Assembly: GCA_028698875.1 (NCBI GenBank)
Contig: JAQVVR010000003.1
Coordinates: 1-64,000, forward strand
Direction of reading: 5' to 3'
DNA from: Candidatus Izemoplasmatales bacterium
Lineage (GTDB): Bacteria > Bacillota_I > Bacilli_A > Izemoplasmatales > Hujiaoplasmataceae
Length of the DNA stretch: 64,000 nucleotides
Part shown: positions 28,644 through 37,102 of the stretch, piece after piece
Numbering within the stretch: position 1 is the stretch's first letter
How the letters are laid out: each line of letters begins with the position of its first letter
Notes under the pieces: generated by a model
The model's input: only the letters and a program-made list of their open reading frames with translations
Database searches by the model: none
What the model was told of the DNA's origin: nothing
Program-made: the position numbers and the translations under genes

Positions 28644-29550
28644 GTGCGCCTCCAATAAGATTTTCAATTGATGAAAAACCATATTTTTCCATTACACAAG
28701 GTAACCTTTCAATAATATTTTTACAGATACAAGGATCAACTAAATTAGCACTGCCAATTTCAACAGCAGTCGCTCCAGCCAAGATAAATTCTAATACATC
28801 TTCGCAACAATTTATTCCGCCAATACCGATAATGGGAATCTTTACTGCTTCATAGACCTGATATACCATTCGAAGGGCGATTGGCTTTATTGCTGGCCCG
28901 GATAATCCGCCGATTTTACGGGCCAAAACCGGTTTTTTGGTTTTTAAGTCAATTGCCATGCCAACTAATGTATTTATTAATGCTATCCCGTCGGCTCCTG
29001 CATTTTCAACCGCCTTTGCAATCGCAACGATGTTGGTCACGTTTGGACTAAGTTTTATTACAATTGGTCTTTTAGCAATCTTTTTGCATTGCCTAGTGAT
29101 ATTAGCTGCCATAATTTCGGAGGTTCCAAATGCCATGCCGCCATCTTTTACATTAGGACAACTGATATTAATTTCATATGCCCCGATATTGTCAACTTCA
29201 TTGAGTTTTTTTATCACATCAAGATATTCATCAATGGTGCTTCCCGACACGTTAGCTATGACTTTTTTTTGATATATTGTCTTCATCTTGGGTAATTCGT
29301 AGGCTATCACATGATCAACACCTGGATTTTGTAAACCAATTGAGTTAAGCATGCCTGCCTGTGTTTCAGCTATTCGTGGGGTGGGATTACCCGTTCTTGG
29401 TTCTTTTGTAATAGCTTTTGTGACGATTGATCCAAGAATATTTATATCATAGTATTTTGTATATTCACCGCCAAATCCGAATGTGCCAGAAGCTGGGATA
29501 ATCGGATTGTCCAAACTCATTCCCAAAAGATTTGTATGTAAATTTACCAT
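28618..29550 (-). CDS. pyrD: Dihydroorotate dehydrogenase, NAD-dependent type 1B catalytic subunit
   Basis: FMN-containing catalytic subunit. NPIIPASGTFGFGGEY at 15-30, the active-site NISCPNVKDGG near 128 (catalytic Cys), the lysine in VIKLSPN near 163 and IGGINCCED near 250 are diagnostic. The adjacent pyrK supplies the FAD/[2Fe-2S] electron-transfer subunit, confirming type 1B. 310 aa; overlaps pyrK by 7 nt. Confidence 0.95.
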   Translation of the reverse strand: MVNLHTNLLGMSLDNPIIPASGTFGFGGEYTKYYDINILGSIVTKAITKEPRTGNPTPRIAETQAGMLNSIGLQNPGVDHVIAYELPKMKTIYQKKVIANVSGSTIDEYLDVIKKLNEVDNIGAYEINISCPNVKDGGMAFGTSEIMAANITRQCKKIAKRPIVIKLSPNVTNIVAIAKAVENAGADGIALINTLVGMAIDLKTKKPVLARKIGGLSGPAIKPIALRMVYQVYEAVKIPIIGIGGINCCEDVLEFILAGATAVEIGSANLVDPCICKNIIERLPCVMEKYGFSSIENLIGGAHETRNHRL

Positions 29551-30266
29551 ATAATATCCTCGGTATTAAACACAGGTCCATCAACACAAACTCGTTTTAT
29601 TCCTTGCGATGTCATTATACTACAACCCATACACGCTCCAAATCCACAACCCATGCGCTCTTCGAGTGACATTTGACCCCATTTTGAAATTGTTGCGATG
29701 GCTTGGAGCATTGATTTAGGACCAACAGCATAGTAATAACTCTCAATTATGTGATTCATTGCGGTAATAACGTTTCCCTGTGTTCCTAAAGTGCCATCAT
29801 CAGTGATGACTTTAACCGCTCCAAGTTGAGAAAATTCATCGACAAAAAAACAATCCTTGCTTGATTGAAACCCCGCAATAAATTTTATAGTCTTTCTCCT
29901 AAGGCGTAATTCTTTGGCAAGGAATAATAACGGTACACACCCACAACCCCCACCAATCAAAGTAATATTTTTTTCGACAGTGTCGAGATTAAACCCATTT
30001 CCCAATTGTTCAATAACATCCAAGGATGATTGTGGTTTTACTGTAGATAGGATTTTTGTTCCTAAACCGACAACCTTATAAACAAGCGTGAGTTCACCAT
30101 TTTTATAGTCAGCCACTGATAACGGACGTCGTAAATAAGGTGTCATCGTGTCACTAACCTTAATTTCGATAAATTGCCCGGGACGATGTGGTAAAGCATT
30201 AATTAAAATCATTTTATAAGTATCAAAAGCAATTAAATCATTTGCTTTTACGACTAAATGACTCAT
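29544..30266 (-). CDS. pyrK: Dihydroorotate dehydrogenase electron transfer subunit
   Basis: Flavodoxin-reductase-like subunit of 240 aa that passes electrons from FMN in PyrD to NAD+. RRPLSVADY near 48 binds FAD, GGGCGCVPLLFLA near 105 binds NAD. The C-terminal GCGFGACMGCSI with a following Cys in RVCVDGPVF provides the four [2Fe-2S] cysteines. The start is ATG 30266 with an AAGGTGG site; it overlaps pyrC by 29 nt. Confidence 0.95.
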   Translation of the reverse strand: MSHLVVKANDLIAFDTYKMILINALPHRPGQFIEIKVSDTMTPYLRRPLSVADYKNGELTLVYKVVGLGTKILSTVKPQSSLDVIEQLGNGFNLDTVEKNITLIGGGCGCVPLLFLAKELRLRRKTIKFIAGFQSSKDCFFVDEFSQLGAVKVITDDGTLGTQGNVITAMNHIIESYYYAVGPKSMLQAIATISKWGQMSLEERMGCGFGACMGCSIMTSQGIKRVCVDGPVFNTEDIIW

Positions 30267-31521
30267 CAAGATACACCACCTTTCCCTTAACCATGGTCAA
30301 AATCGGCCAACCATAACATTCCCAACCATCAAAAGGAGTATTACGACCCTTCGAAACAAATTTATTTTTATCTATGGTTCGCCGATTATTCAAATCCAGA
30401 ATTGTCAAATCAGCTATCCTGCCAACGACAAGTTGACCCGAATCTAAATTTAAAATTTTTGCTGGATTAATCGAGAACCATTTAATTGCTTGAGATAAAG
30501 TTGCCATTTTTGTTTTTACCAAATTAGTATAAATTAAAGGAAACGCCGTCTCTAAACCAACGATTCCAAAAGGAGCTCTCTCCATTCCCAGATCTTTTTC
30601 ATTTTGCGCGTGGGGAGCATGATCGGTCGCAATACAATCTATCGTCCCGTCGATTAAAGCGTGAATTAATGCATATTTATCATCAATTCCCCGCAAAGGA
30701 GGATTCATTTTGAAATCGCTGTTTTCAACATCACGATTAACTAAAAGTAGATGATGTGGCGTTACTTCACATGTCACTTTTTGTCCTCGCTCCTTGGCTT
30801 CTTTAACGATTCTTACTCCCTCCTTGGTCGAAATATGGCAAACATGATAGCGAGCATCTGTCTCTTCAGCAATCAAAACATCACGGGCGATTTGAAGACT
30901 TTCAGGCAGTGATGTCATCGCTGTCCAGCCATTAATCTTTGATTTTCCCCCGCGATGAACATAACCACCAAAAAGCATGCTTTCATCTTCGCAATGGGCG
31001 GCAATCATTGCTTCAATTTCACTTGCTTTAAGCATCGCTTGATACATTAAATCTGCGTTTTGAATGCCAACACCATCATTAGAAAAACCAGCAACATCGT
31101 TAATCATTGACGACATATCTACTATTTCGCCGTGGTTGGATAAAGAAGTGGTTATTGATGAATATGGCCTCACTTTGACAACCGCATCGGTTTTAACAAT
31201 ATCCATAAAATGATGTAACTTTTCCATGTTATCACATACCGGATTGGTATTTGGCATCGGACAAATCATGGTGTAGCCACCTTTGGCAGCGGCTTGGGTG
31301 CCCGTTTTCACAGTTTCCTTATATTCAAATCCAGGTTCCCGCAAATGCACATGCAAATCAATAAAGCCTGGCGAAATAACATAACCTTCACAATCAATAA
31401 TATTAGCGTCCATCGCAGTAATCACATCTGCAATTTCCACAATCTTATCATCAAGTATCAAGACATCTTTTTTTTCGAGTTGATCACGAATGATTTTGCC
31501 GTTTTTTAACAATGTTTTCAT
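30238..31521 (-). CDS. pyrC: Dihydroorotase, class I
   Basis: Zinc metalloenzyme cyclising carbamoyl-aspartate. DLHVHLREPGFEYKET near 55 holds the metal histidines. AHCEDES near 178, YHVCHIST near 231 and CIATDHAPHA near 302 complete the site. Length is 427 aa, as in Bacillus. The start is ATG 31521, 4 nt after AGGTGA, rather than the TTG one codon before. Confidence 0.95.
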   Translation of the reverse strand: MKTLLKNGKIIRDQLEKKDVLILDDKIVEIADVITAMDANIIDCEGYVISPGFIDLHVHLREPGFEYKETVKTGTQAAAKGGYTMICPMPNTNPVCDNMEKLHHFMDIVKTDAVVKVRPYSSITTSLSNHGEIVDMSSMINDVAGFSNDGVGIQNADLMYQAMLKASEIEAMIAAHCEDESMLFGGYVHRGGKSKINGWTAMTSLPESLQIARDVLIAEETDARYHVCHISTKEGVRIVKEAKERGQKVTCEVTPHHLLLVNRDVENSDFKMNPPLRGIDDKYALIHALIDGTIDCIATDHAPHAQNEKDLGMERAPFGIVGLETAFPLIYTNLVKTKMATLSQAIKWFSINPAKILNLDSGQLVVGRIADLTILDLNNRRTIDKNKFVSKGRNTPFDGWECYGWPILTMVKGKVVYLDESFSRKSK

Positions 31522-31529
31522 CAAATCAC

Positions 31530-32039
31530 CTATTCCAACACGACTTGTTCAATGCCATCCGTTTCCATAAATTGCACCAAAATAGATTCATTTTGACTCG
31601 TAGGAATGTTTTTTCCGACATAGTTGGCCATGATTGGTAATTCGCGATGACCCCGATCAATCAATACAGCTAAATATATCTTGGCCGGTCTGCCCATATC
31701 CATCACCGCATCAAGAGCCGCCCTTACAGTTCTGCCAGTATACAATACATCATCAGCGAAGATAACCGTTTTTCCAGTAACATTAATGTTTGGTAATATT
31801 TTTGGTAATGGCTTATTTAGATCATCGCGATAGGGCCGAACATTTAATACATCACATATTACTTCGACACCTTCAATAGCCTTGATATTGGCAGCGATTC
31901 GTTGGCCTAAGACTACTCCCCGGGTGGGAATCCCTAAAATCACTACATTATCTAAATCGTGATTTTTTTCGATTATTTCATAAGATATCCGCCTAATGGT
32001 CCGTTCAATGGTATTTTGATCGATAATTGTTTTCATCAT
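31530..32039 (-). CDS. pyrR: Pyrimidine operon attenuator / uracil phosphoribosyltransferase
   Basis: RNA-binding regulator that senses UMP/UTP and binds the pyr leader. GIPTRGVVLGQRI near 36 and PYRDDL near 70 match the family. The PRPP motif TVIFADDVLYTGRTV is near 89. 169 aa. The start is taken as ATG 32039 by homology to PyrR N-termini. The only ribosome binding site (AAAGGAG) lies 27 nt away, but an 18-nt perfect hairpin sits between and would reduce the effective spacing to 9 nt. A TTG immediately after the site is too close to serve. It is second in the operon rather than first. Confidence 0.93.
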   Translation of the reverse strand: MMKTIIDQNTIERTIRRISYEIIEKNHDLDNVVILGIPTRGVVLGQRIAANIKAIEGVEVICDVLNVRPYRDDLNKPLPKILPNINVTGKTVIFADDVLYTGRTVRAALDAVMDMGRPAKIYLAVLIDRGHRELPIMANYVGKNIPTSQNESILVQFMETDGIEQVVLE

Positions 32040-32045
32040 ATCTAG

Positions 32046-32073
32046 TGTAATTAAATAATTACACAACTCCTTT
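32046..32073 (-). promoter_or_regulatory. pyrR ribosome binding site with spacer hairpin
   Basis: Minus strand: AAAGGAG (32073-32067), three bases, a perfect inverted repeat TGTAATTA / TT / TAATTACA (32063-32046), six bases, then ATG. If folded, the hairpin leaves 9 nt between the site and the start codon. Confidence 0.6.
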
Positions 32074-32078
32074 CGATT

Positions 32079-32945
32079 TTATTCAAATGCCCGTTTTAAA
32101 ACTGCCATTCGGACAAACACACCATTTTGCATCTGTTTCATAATTCGGCTTTTAGAACATTCAACCGCATAATTTGATATTTCAATTCCACGGTTATATG
32201 GTGCCGGATGCATTATGATTGCCTTCTCTTTCAACATGGCTACTCGTGCTTGTGTCATACCATATTCGTTATAATACTGATCTCGATCCAAAGTCATATC
32301 ATATTCATGACGTTCAAATTGAACTCGTAATAACATGATGACATCCATCTCACATAATGCGCGTTCATAATTGATAAATGGTGCACTTCCATCATCGAAT
32401 CCTTGTGGTCCAGTTGTGTAAGTCTCCATTCCTAAACGATTCATGATTTCAATATTTGTATGAGCAACTCGTGAGTGACGAATATCGCCAATAAAAGCGA
32501 TTTTAAGCCCTTCAAAACGACCAAACTCTTCATAGATGGTCATTAAATCGAGCAAACTTTGGGTTGGATGACTACCCGATCCATCTCCTCCAGATAAAAT
32601 CGGAATTCCTACCCCCTCTAATTCTTCATAATAACGAATTGTCGGATGCCTGACAATTGCGATATCATAACCAATCATTTCGAAAGTCTTCATAGTGTCA
32701 TATAGACTTTCACCCTTCTTGACCGACGATGTTTCCACATTGAAATTAGTCGCAATCATACCCAAATTTTGTTCAGCGGAGATAAACGAGTATTGGGTTC
32801 TTGTCGAAGGCTCAAAAAACGCATTAATAACCCGCTTCCCTACCAATTTATCATATTTCATCCCTGCTTTAAAACGTAATGACTCCAAAATGATTTCCAT
32901 TATTTCGGCAATTGAGATATCCGAAAGCTTGAATAGATTTTTCAT
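32079..32945 (-). CDS. pyrB: Aspartate carbamoyltransferase catalytic chain
   Basis: Forms carbamoyl-aspartate, the first committed pyrimidine step. The carbamoyl-phosphate loop FFEPSTRTQYSF near residue 45, SGGDGSGSHPTQSLLDL near 120 and MHPAPYNRG near 250 are diagnostic. Length is 288 aa, slightly short of the usual 300-310. Its GGAGGG ribosome binding site is embedded in the 3' strand of the attenuator terminator. No carA/carB or pyrI follows in this window. Confidence 0.95.
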   Translation of the reverse strand: MKNLFKLSDISIAEIMEIILESLRFKAGMKYDKLVGKRVINAFFEPSTRTQYSFISAEQNLGMIATNFNVETSSVKKGESLYDTMKTFEMIGYDIAIVRHPTIRYYEELEGVGIPILSGGDGSGSHPTQSLLDLMTIYEEFGRFEGLKIAFIGDIRHSRVAHTNIEIMNRLGMETYTTGPQGFDDGSAPFINYERALCEMDVIMLLRVQFERHEYDMTLDRDQYYNEYGMTQARVAMLKEKAIIMHPAPYNRGIEISNYAVECSKSRIMKQMQNGVFVRMAVLKRAFE

Positions 32946-33030
32946 TAAAAAAACCCTCCTCGCCTGCGGCGAAAAGGGTTTACGACAAAATCGCGTATGT
33001 AATTAATCCCCTTTTTAGCCTCACAGGACT
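32946..33030 (-). promoter_or_regulatory. PyrR-responsive attenuator upstream of pyrB
   Basis: Minus strand holds a sequence matching the PyrR-binding consensus ARUCCNGNGAGGYU exactly (33030-33017). Next comes AAAAAGGGG, able to pair with CCCTTTT as an antiterminator. Last is a 12-bp terminator stem (32979-32968 with 32964-32953, loop 32967-32965) and seven T's ending directly at the pyrB ATG. Confidence 0.92.
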
Positions 33031-33055
33031 AAATTTAAAAGTTAACTTACTTTGT

Positions 33056-33084
33056 ATTATAAAGCATTCATCGATGGGAGTCAA
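33056..33084 (-). promoter_or_regulatory. pyr operon promoter
   Basis: Minus strand: TTGACT (33084-33079), 17-bp spacer, TATAAT (33061-33056). Transcription would start about 20 nt before the PyrR-binding sequence. Confidence 0.8.
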
Positions 33085-33120
33085 GCAATGAAAATAAATA
33101 ATTCAAGATCAAATGCAAGT

Positions 33121-33852
33121 TCATTCATTCTCAATAAAAGCAATTATTAAAGTAATGATCTGATTCTGTTGTTCAAAGTTGCTAATTGAAGCAGTACTAT
33201 CGTATTTTTGTTCACCATACATACCAAACCCCGCGTGATTTCCACCCATAATTTTTGCATACTGAGTAGTAGGTGGTAATAAAGTCATACTACTATCGAT
33301 ATCCTCTTGAAGCGTAAGTCCATCATTTTCGGCATAGATGGAAAGAATACGAAAATCCGTTTTCGATAAATCAACCGAATCTGGGGGGTATGATGCCAAA
33401 AATATAATTCCAGTCACAATATCTGGTTGTTCTTTGGCATATGAAGCGGCAGAAAATCCGCCCATCGAATGTCCGGCAACATACCAAGCGTCAATTTCTT
33501 CATGCTCGCCAATGAATTCTTCTGCTTTATTTGGTTCAAAAATTGACATGTTAAATGTCATTTTAAGAATGCAGACAAGGTATCCCTCTTTTGCTAGTTC
33601 ATTGGCTAGATAGGCATATGCCAATGGTTCCACAAGCGCCTCGGGATAAATTACGATTCCTATGCCATTCGCAGTTATTTTCGGCGTAAATATAGTAAAA
33701 TCACCAACAACATCATAATCTTCTTCACTGACATATTCCCAAATCTCATCAGCGGGTGAATATGTGTTGGAAGACCATGTTAAAATACCGACATATAGTA
33801 ATAAAACAAGGCTTACCAAAATAATTATCAATGTCCGGATTTTCTTTTTCAA
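33121..33852 (-). CDS. Membrane-anchored alpha/beta hydrolase
   Basis: About 243 aa. A lysine-rich start (KKKIR) is followed by one hydrophobic segment (residues 6-25), so the catalytic domain should lie outside the membrane. GHSMGGFSAASYA near residue 117 holds the nucleophile. YAENDGLT near 176 probably holds the acid and GGNHAGFGMYG near 210 the base histidine, the pattern of the AB_hydrolase_5 family. Substrate unknown. The start is uncertain: TTG 33852 has an AGGTGA site 6 nt upstream, whereas the in-frame ATG at 33867 and the codon at 33876 lack one. Confidence 0.7.
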   Translation of the reverse strand: MKKKIRTLIIILVSLVLLLYVGILTWSSNTYSPADEIWEYVSEEDYDVVGDFTIFTPKITANGIGIVIYPEALVEPLAYAYLANELAKEGYLVCILKMTFNMSIFEPNKAEEFIGEHEEIDAWYVAGHSMGGFSAASYAKEQPDIVTGIIFLASYPPDSVDLSKTDFRILSIYAENDGLTLQEDIDSSMTLLPPTTQYAKIMGGNHAGFGMYGEQKYDSTASISNFEQQNQIITLIIAFIENE

Positions 33853-33921
33853 ACATATCACCTGCATTCTTGCCAATTAATTTATCTTACCATAAAACAA
33901 GTGATTTGTTGACAATAACAC

Positions 33922-33944
33922 TAAAATACCCGTATTTTTACGAG
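33922..33944 (-). terminator. Weak terminator after the SLATT-like gene
   Basis: Minus strand: 6-bp stem CTCGTA/TACGGG (one G-U) with a 4-nt loop followed by TATTTTA. Short, so only moderately convincing. Confidence 0.45.
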
Positions 33945-33981
33945 TTGATTTTTATGATTTTATAATTATGTTAGATCATTT

Positions 33982-34452
33982 TCATGACTCATACTTATAC
34001 AATGTCTCAAAACTCTCATCTACAGCACAAGTGGCGGCTTTCAATTCATCAATTCTTTTTCTAATTTGTATAGGCTCTTGGGCTTCTGCTTCTGAAATCA
34101 AGGAGCGATAATCGCGACTTATTTTTTTTAACGTCGTGGACGCCTTCCAACAAAGAGTGGCACTGTCGGCGTATTTAGTAATTTGTGAGGTGGCATTCAT
34201 AAATAGTAGTAACGCAGAAAGAACAGTGCCAATAGGGACGCTTATATATGGCTCCACAAAAATAGCAGATACGAATGTCCCACTGGTCATAATCATCAAG
34301 CACGATTGAATGTTTTTGATGAACTTAGCTTTTTTACCATCGGCAATCGCTTGTTTTTCATATGCATTTTGACACAAGTCAATATCTGTTTTTAAATCAA
34401 TTATTTCCTTTTTAAGCTCTTCATGGTATTCTTCTATCGTTTTGTCTGGCAT
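33982..34452 (-). CDS. SLATT-like two-TM membrane protein
   Basis: A 156-aa protein: an acidic/basic helical N-terminus (residues 1-45) is followed by two hydrophobic helices (about 50-68 and 73-92, separated by VEPYIS). A helical cytoplasmic tail then carries WKASTTLKKISRDYRSLISE. This helix-2TM-helix layout resembles SLATT domains, pore-forming effectors associated with nucleotide-second-messenger conflict systems. No SMODS nucleotidyltransferase, SLOG or other partner gene lies next to it. The start is ATG 34452 after GGAGAGGAG; the longer in-frame extension is rejected. The family assignment is from pattern only. Confidence 0.5.
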   Translation of the reverse strand: MPDKTIEEYHEELKKEIIDLKTDIDLCQNAYEKQAIADGKKAKFIKNIQSCLMIMTSGTFVSAIFVEPYISVPIGTVLSALLLFMNATSQITKYADSATLCWKASTTLKKISRDYRSLISEAEAQEPIQIRKRIDELKAATCAVDESFETLYKYES

Positions 34453-35250
34453 ATCTGATCTCCTCTCCAATTTTGATAAATAGATGAAAATAGGTGTAGA
34501 TATCATCATGCGAGTATTATATGTAATCAACGATGGCCTTTCTGAAATTTCTTAAGAATATCAATTCTCGCTATTTTAATTGCTGACTATGTCCACCTCC
34601 AATGCAAAAAAGACAAACCTTTTTTTGTGTTATTTGCAGAAACATCCGTGTTATATAAAATAGTATATTAGTATATTTATAGTATAAACCGAAAATATTG
34701 ATAAAAACAGCGCGGATATGTCGTATTTTTTTATTTATATGAAAACACGAGCGTTTTATTCCGTATCAATGGTGTTATCTTTGGAATGTTAGCCGTTTTT
34801 TCTACTATCTACACCCATTCAGTATCGTATTATCTATTCGCGTGCATCAATTCAGCCAAAGCCTTCACAAATTCATGGACATTTCTCTGATTATATTCAT
34901 CAATCACTTGTGCCACAAGGCTATACTCAACTTCAAAAAGAAACAAAACTATACCCTGTAAAATGGTCACTGCTAATTTAGCGCTAAATGAGTACACACC
35001 CGAAGTAAGGACGATCTAAACACAAAAACCTCAAAAAGTGGACATTGAAAACCAGGAAAGTTCATGTTAAAATGAATCCATCTCGGTCCCAAAGGACGGA
35101 GCCTATGTACAAACCATTACTCAGTGAAGAGATCTTCATCAAATTGCATGCAAGTCTATACTTTACCATCGTCAGCCTTATAAATATATCGCTTTTGGTT
35201 GAATTCAAGCGGTTAGTACACGAACAAATACTCGCTATGAAATTTTATTA
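34453..35250. other. About 800 bp without a confident gene
   Basis: A/T-rich spacer between the SLATT-like gene and the response regulator. It holds one plausible 46-codon minus-strand frame (listed separately). Short frames around 35040-35240 shift between readings in a way that suggests a decayed gene, but I could not match them to any family. No tRNA, riboswitch or intact insertion sequence is seen. Confidence 0.5.
34830..34970 (-). CDS. Possible small ORF of unknown function
   Basis: A 46-codon frame starting at GTG and ending in TAA. A hydrophobic start (ILQGIVLFLFEVEYSLV) is followed by an amphipathic, charged tail ending NVHEFVKALAELMHANR. The composition is protein-like. No ribosome binding site is evident, and the frame is open a further 14 codons upstream without a start, so it may be the 3' remnant of a larger gene. 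Confidence 0.25.
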   Translation of the reverse strand: MTILQGIVLFLFEVEYSLVAQVIDEYNQRNVHEFVKALAELMHANR

Positions 35251-35286
35251 GAGTTAACATTCAGTAAACACTTGATATTATATAAT
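35251..35286 (+). promoter_or_regulatory. Response-regulator box and -10 upstream of the regulator gene
   Basis: A 20-bp element (35251-35270) contains direct half-sites TTAAC and TAAAC spaced by 6 bp, the 11-bp period of OmpR-family sites. It is followed after 10 bp by TATAAT (35281-35286), and no -35 hexamer is present. The identical element with identical spacing recurs at 37086, so this is very likely an autoregulated, activator-dependent promoter. Confidence 0.75.
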
Positions 35287-35319
35287 AATTAGGTATGACG
35301 ATCGATAGGAGTAAAAATA

Positions 35320-35994
35320 ATGAGATTATTGATTATAGAAGACAACATCGGGCTCGCAAATTCTATGAAAGCAGGTCTTGAAAAGGCGGGTTTTCATGTG
35401 GATGTTTCATATACGGGAGCGAATGGTGAAGAAAAAGCTTATGTAAACGGTTATGATGCTATTCTTCTTGACCTCAACCTACCTGACAAGGATGGCATAG
35501 AAATATTAAAATATTTACGAAAATCAAACATTGAAACACCAGTTATCATCATTACTGCCCGCGATGAAATTGAAGAAAGAGCCATGGGACTTGACCTCGG
35601 TGCGGATGATTATTTAACAAAGCCGTTTCAACTCTTAGAACTTCGAGCAAGGGTACAAGCAGTCATACGCCGTTTTCACGGACGGACAAGTCCGTTAATC
35701 ACCCTTGGCAGGCTTATAATCAATCCTGCTGCAAGGAAAGCGGAGATAGATGGAAAAAGCTTAGAACTTGTGCCCAAGGAGTTTGACATACTTGAATATA
35801 TTGCTTCCTGCTATCCAGCGGTGGTATCAAGCGAGGAAATAGCGGAGCATGTATATAATGAGGAATATGATCCTTTTTCATCAGTATTACGTGTTCATCT
35901 TACAAGACTGCGTAGGAAGCTTTCAAACGCAGCGGGACATGATGTCCTCATAACAACACGAGGAAAGGGCTATTCACTAAATGAAAAAATATAA
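35320..35994 (+). CDS. OmpR-family response regulator
   Basis: A 224-aa regulator with an N-terminal receiver. Acidic residues are in IIEDN (6-10), the phospho-acceptor Asp in AILLDLNLP near residue 51, and the switch lysine in DDYLTKPF near 101. The C-terminal winged helix (about 125-222) ends in the RVHLTRLRRKLS recognition region. The ATG follows an AGGAG site. It overlaps the histidine kinase by 14 nt and is presumably the factor binding the 20-bp boxes at 35251 and 37086. The order resembles the VncRS/BceRS systems that control a neighbouring FtsX-type ABC transporter. Confidence 0.93.
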   Translation: MRLLIIEDNIGLANSMKAGLEKAGFHVDVSYTGANGEEKAYVNGYDAILLDLNLPDKDGIEILKYLRKSNIETPVIIITARDEIEERAMGLDLGADDYLTKPFQLLELRARVQAVIRRFHGRTSPLITLGRLIINPAARKAEIDGKSLELVPKEFDILEYIASCYPAVVSSEEIAEHVYNEEYDPFSSVLRVHLTRLRRKLSNAAGHDVLITTRGKGYSLNEKI

Positions 35995-37102
35995 AATTCA
36001 AAAAATAAACCTAAAAATCGGTACGGCAATTTTTCTATATTCGCTTCTTGTCACAATAGCGTTTATTGCCGTTTTATTTTTTTTACAATATTCGGCAGGA
36101 AGCAGTGTGGGTTCACAATCAAATTCTGTAAAAGGCATATACTTTCTTGATAACAATGAAATGCAATATATCTATTCTGGTCAATATATATTAGTAACTC
36201 CCACTGAAGTAACTACTGTTAATGAATATAATACCAATTTTTTATCACAGATATTTGCTAATATCTTCCCTGTTTCCGTGATTTTCTGTCTACTACTGTT
36301 TCTGCTTTCGGTTCTTCTGTGGATAATATTAAAACGGATGCAAAATAAAAACATGCTTCAGATTGTCCATAAATTAAATGCAATTGCAGACGATAGCAGT
36401 CTTATCACAGACAACCCTGCGCTTGAAAGTGCCTACGAAAATATCAGGGCGAAATTTTCCGATTATTTAAATGATTATAAACGGTTAAATTCTTATCTCT
36501 CTCATGAACAAAAAAACGCCATTGCTATACTTCGGACTAACCTTGAGTTAAATGAAAATACAACCTATCTGGCTAATCTTGATTATATATCCGATAGTAT
36601 TGATGATGTTTTGACTCTTAGTGAAACCACCGAGATGAATTCTAAAGCGACAGTTGATGTATCGCTTGTCTGTGCTGCTGTTTGCGATAGTTACTTGAAG
36701 CTTACAAAAAATATTACATTTCAGTTTATTGAAGATGGCAACACAGAAATCTTTGCTAAAGAGCGTTGGATTTATCGTGCCATTGCGAATCTTTTAGACA
36801 ACGCTGTAAAATACGGAAATAATAATGCAATTGAAGTGACCGTTAAAACCAAAAACAACAGTGTCATTGTTTCGGTAAAAGATCATGGCATTGGCATTAG
36901 CAGCGATAAACAGGATAAAATATTCAATCATCGATATCGGATTAACGAATTGAATAAAGACGGTTATGGTATCGGTTTATCTCTTGTTTCCCATGTTTGT
37001 GATTTGTGCGGAGGGTTCGCCATGGTAGAGAGCGAAGAAAATAAAGGGTCAACATTTTATTTATCTTTCCCTCAAAAGAATAGTCGAGTTAACATTCAGT
37101 AA
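35981..37102 (+). CDS. Sensor histidine kinase
   Basis: A 373-aa membrane kinase. TM1 is at about residues 13-35, a short extracellular loop of about 55 residues follows, and TM2 is at about 93-118. The phospho-acceptor His lies in YLSHEQKNAIAILR near residue 179; this H-box is divergent, lacking the usual HELRTP. The ATPase domain is conserved: N-box ANLLDNAVKYG near 268, G1 VKDHGIGIS near 302 and G2 GYGIGLSL near 328. The stop codon lies inside the second regulator box, so the end of the gene doubles as the transporter promoter. Confidence 0.9.
   Translation: MKKYKIQKINLKIGTAIFLYSLLVTIAFIAVLFFLQYSAGSSVGSQSNSVKGIYFLDNNEMQYIYSGQYILVTPTEVTTVNEYNTNFLSQIFANIFPVSVIFCLLLFLLSVLLWIILKRMQNKNMLQIVHKLNAIADDSSLITDNPALESAYENIRAKFSDYLNDYKRLNSYLSHEQKNAIAILRTNLELNENTTYLANLDYISDSIDDVLTLSETTEMNSKATVDVSLVCAAVCDSYLKLTKNITFQFIEDGNTEIFAKERWIYRAIANLLDNAVKYGNNNAIEVTVKTKNNSVIVSVKDHGIGISSDKQDKIFNHRYRINELNKDGYGIGLSLVSHVCDLCGGFAMVESEENKGSTFYLSFPQKNSRVNIQ

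Noticed and set aside
15000-33000. Many plus-strand open frames of 60-145 codons opposite pur and pyr genes
   Set aside because: They lack ribosome binding sites and are mirror frames of well conserved minus-strand enzymes.
35045-35251. 68-codon plus-strand frame as an IS30-like transposase N-terminus
   Set aside because: Only a few N-terminal residues look similar, the frame then becomes arbitrary hydrophobic sequence, and no inverted repeats are seen.
33000-35300. attL/attR copy of the tRNA-Pro 3' end
   Set aside because: I could not find a stretch matching the tRNA T-arm/acceptor sequence by eye on the far side of the island.
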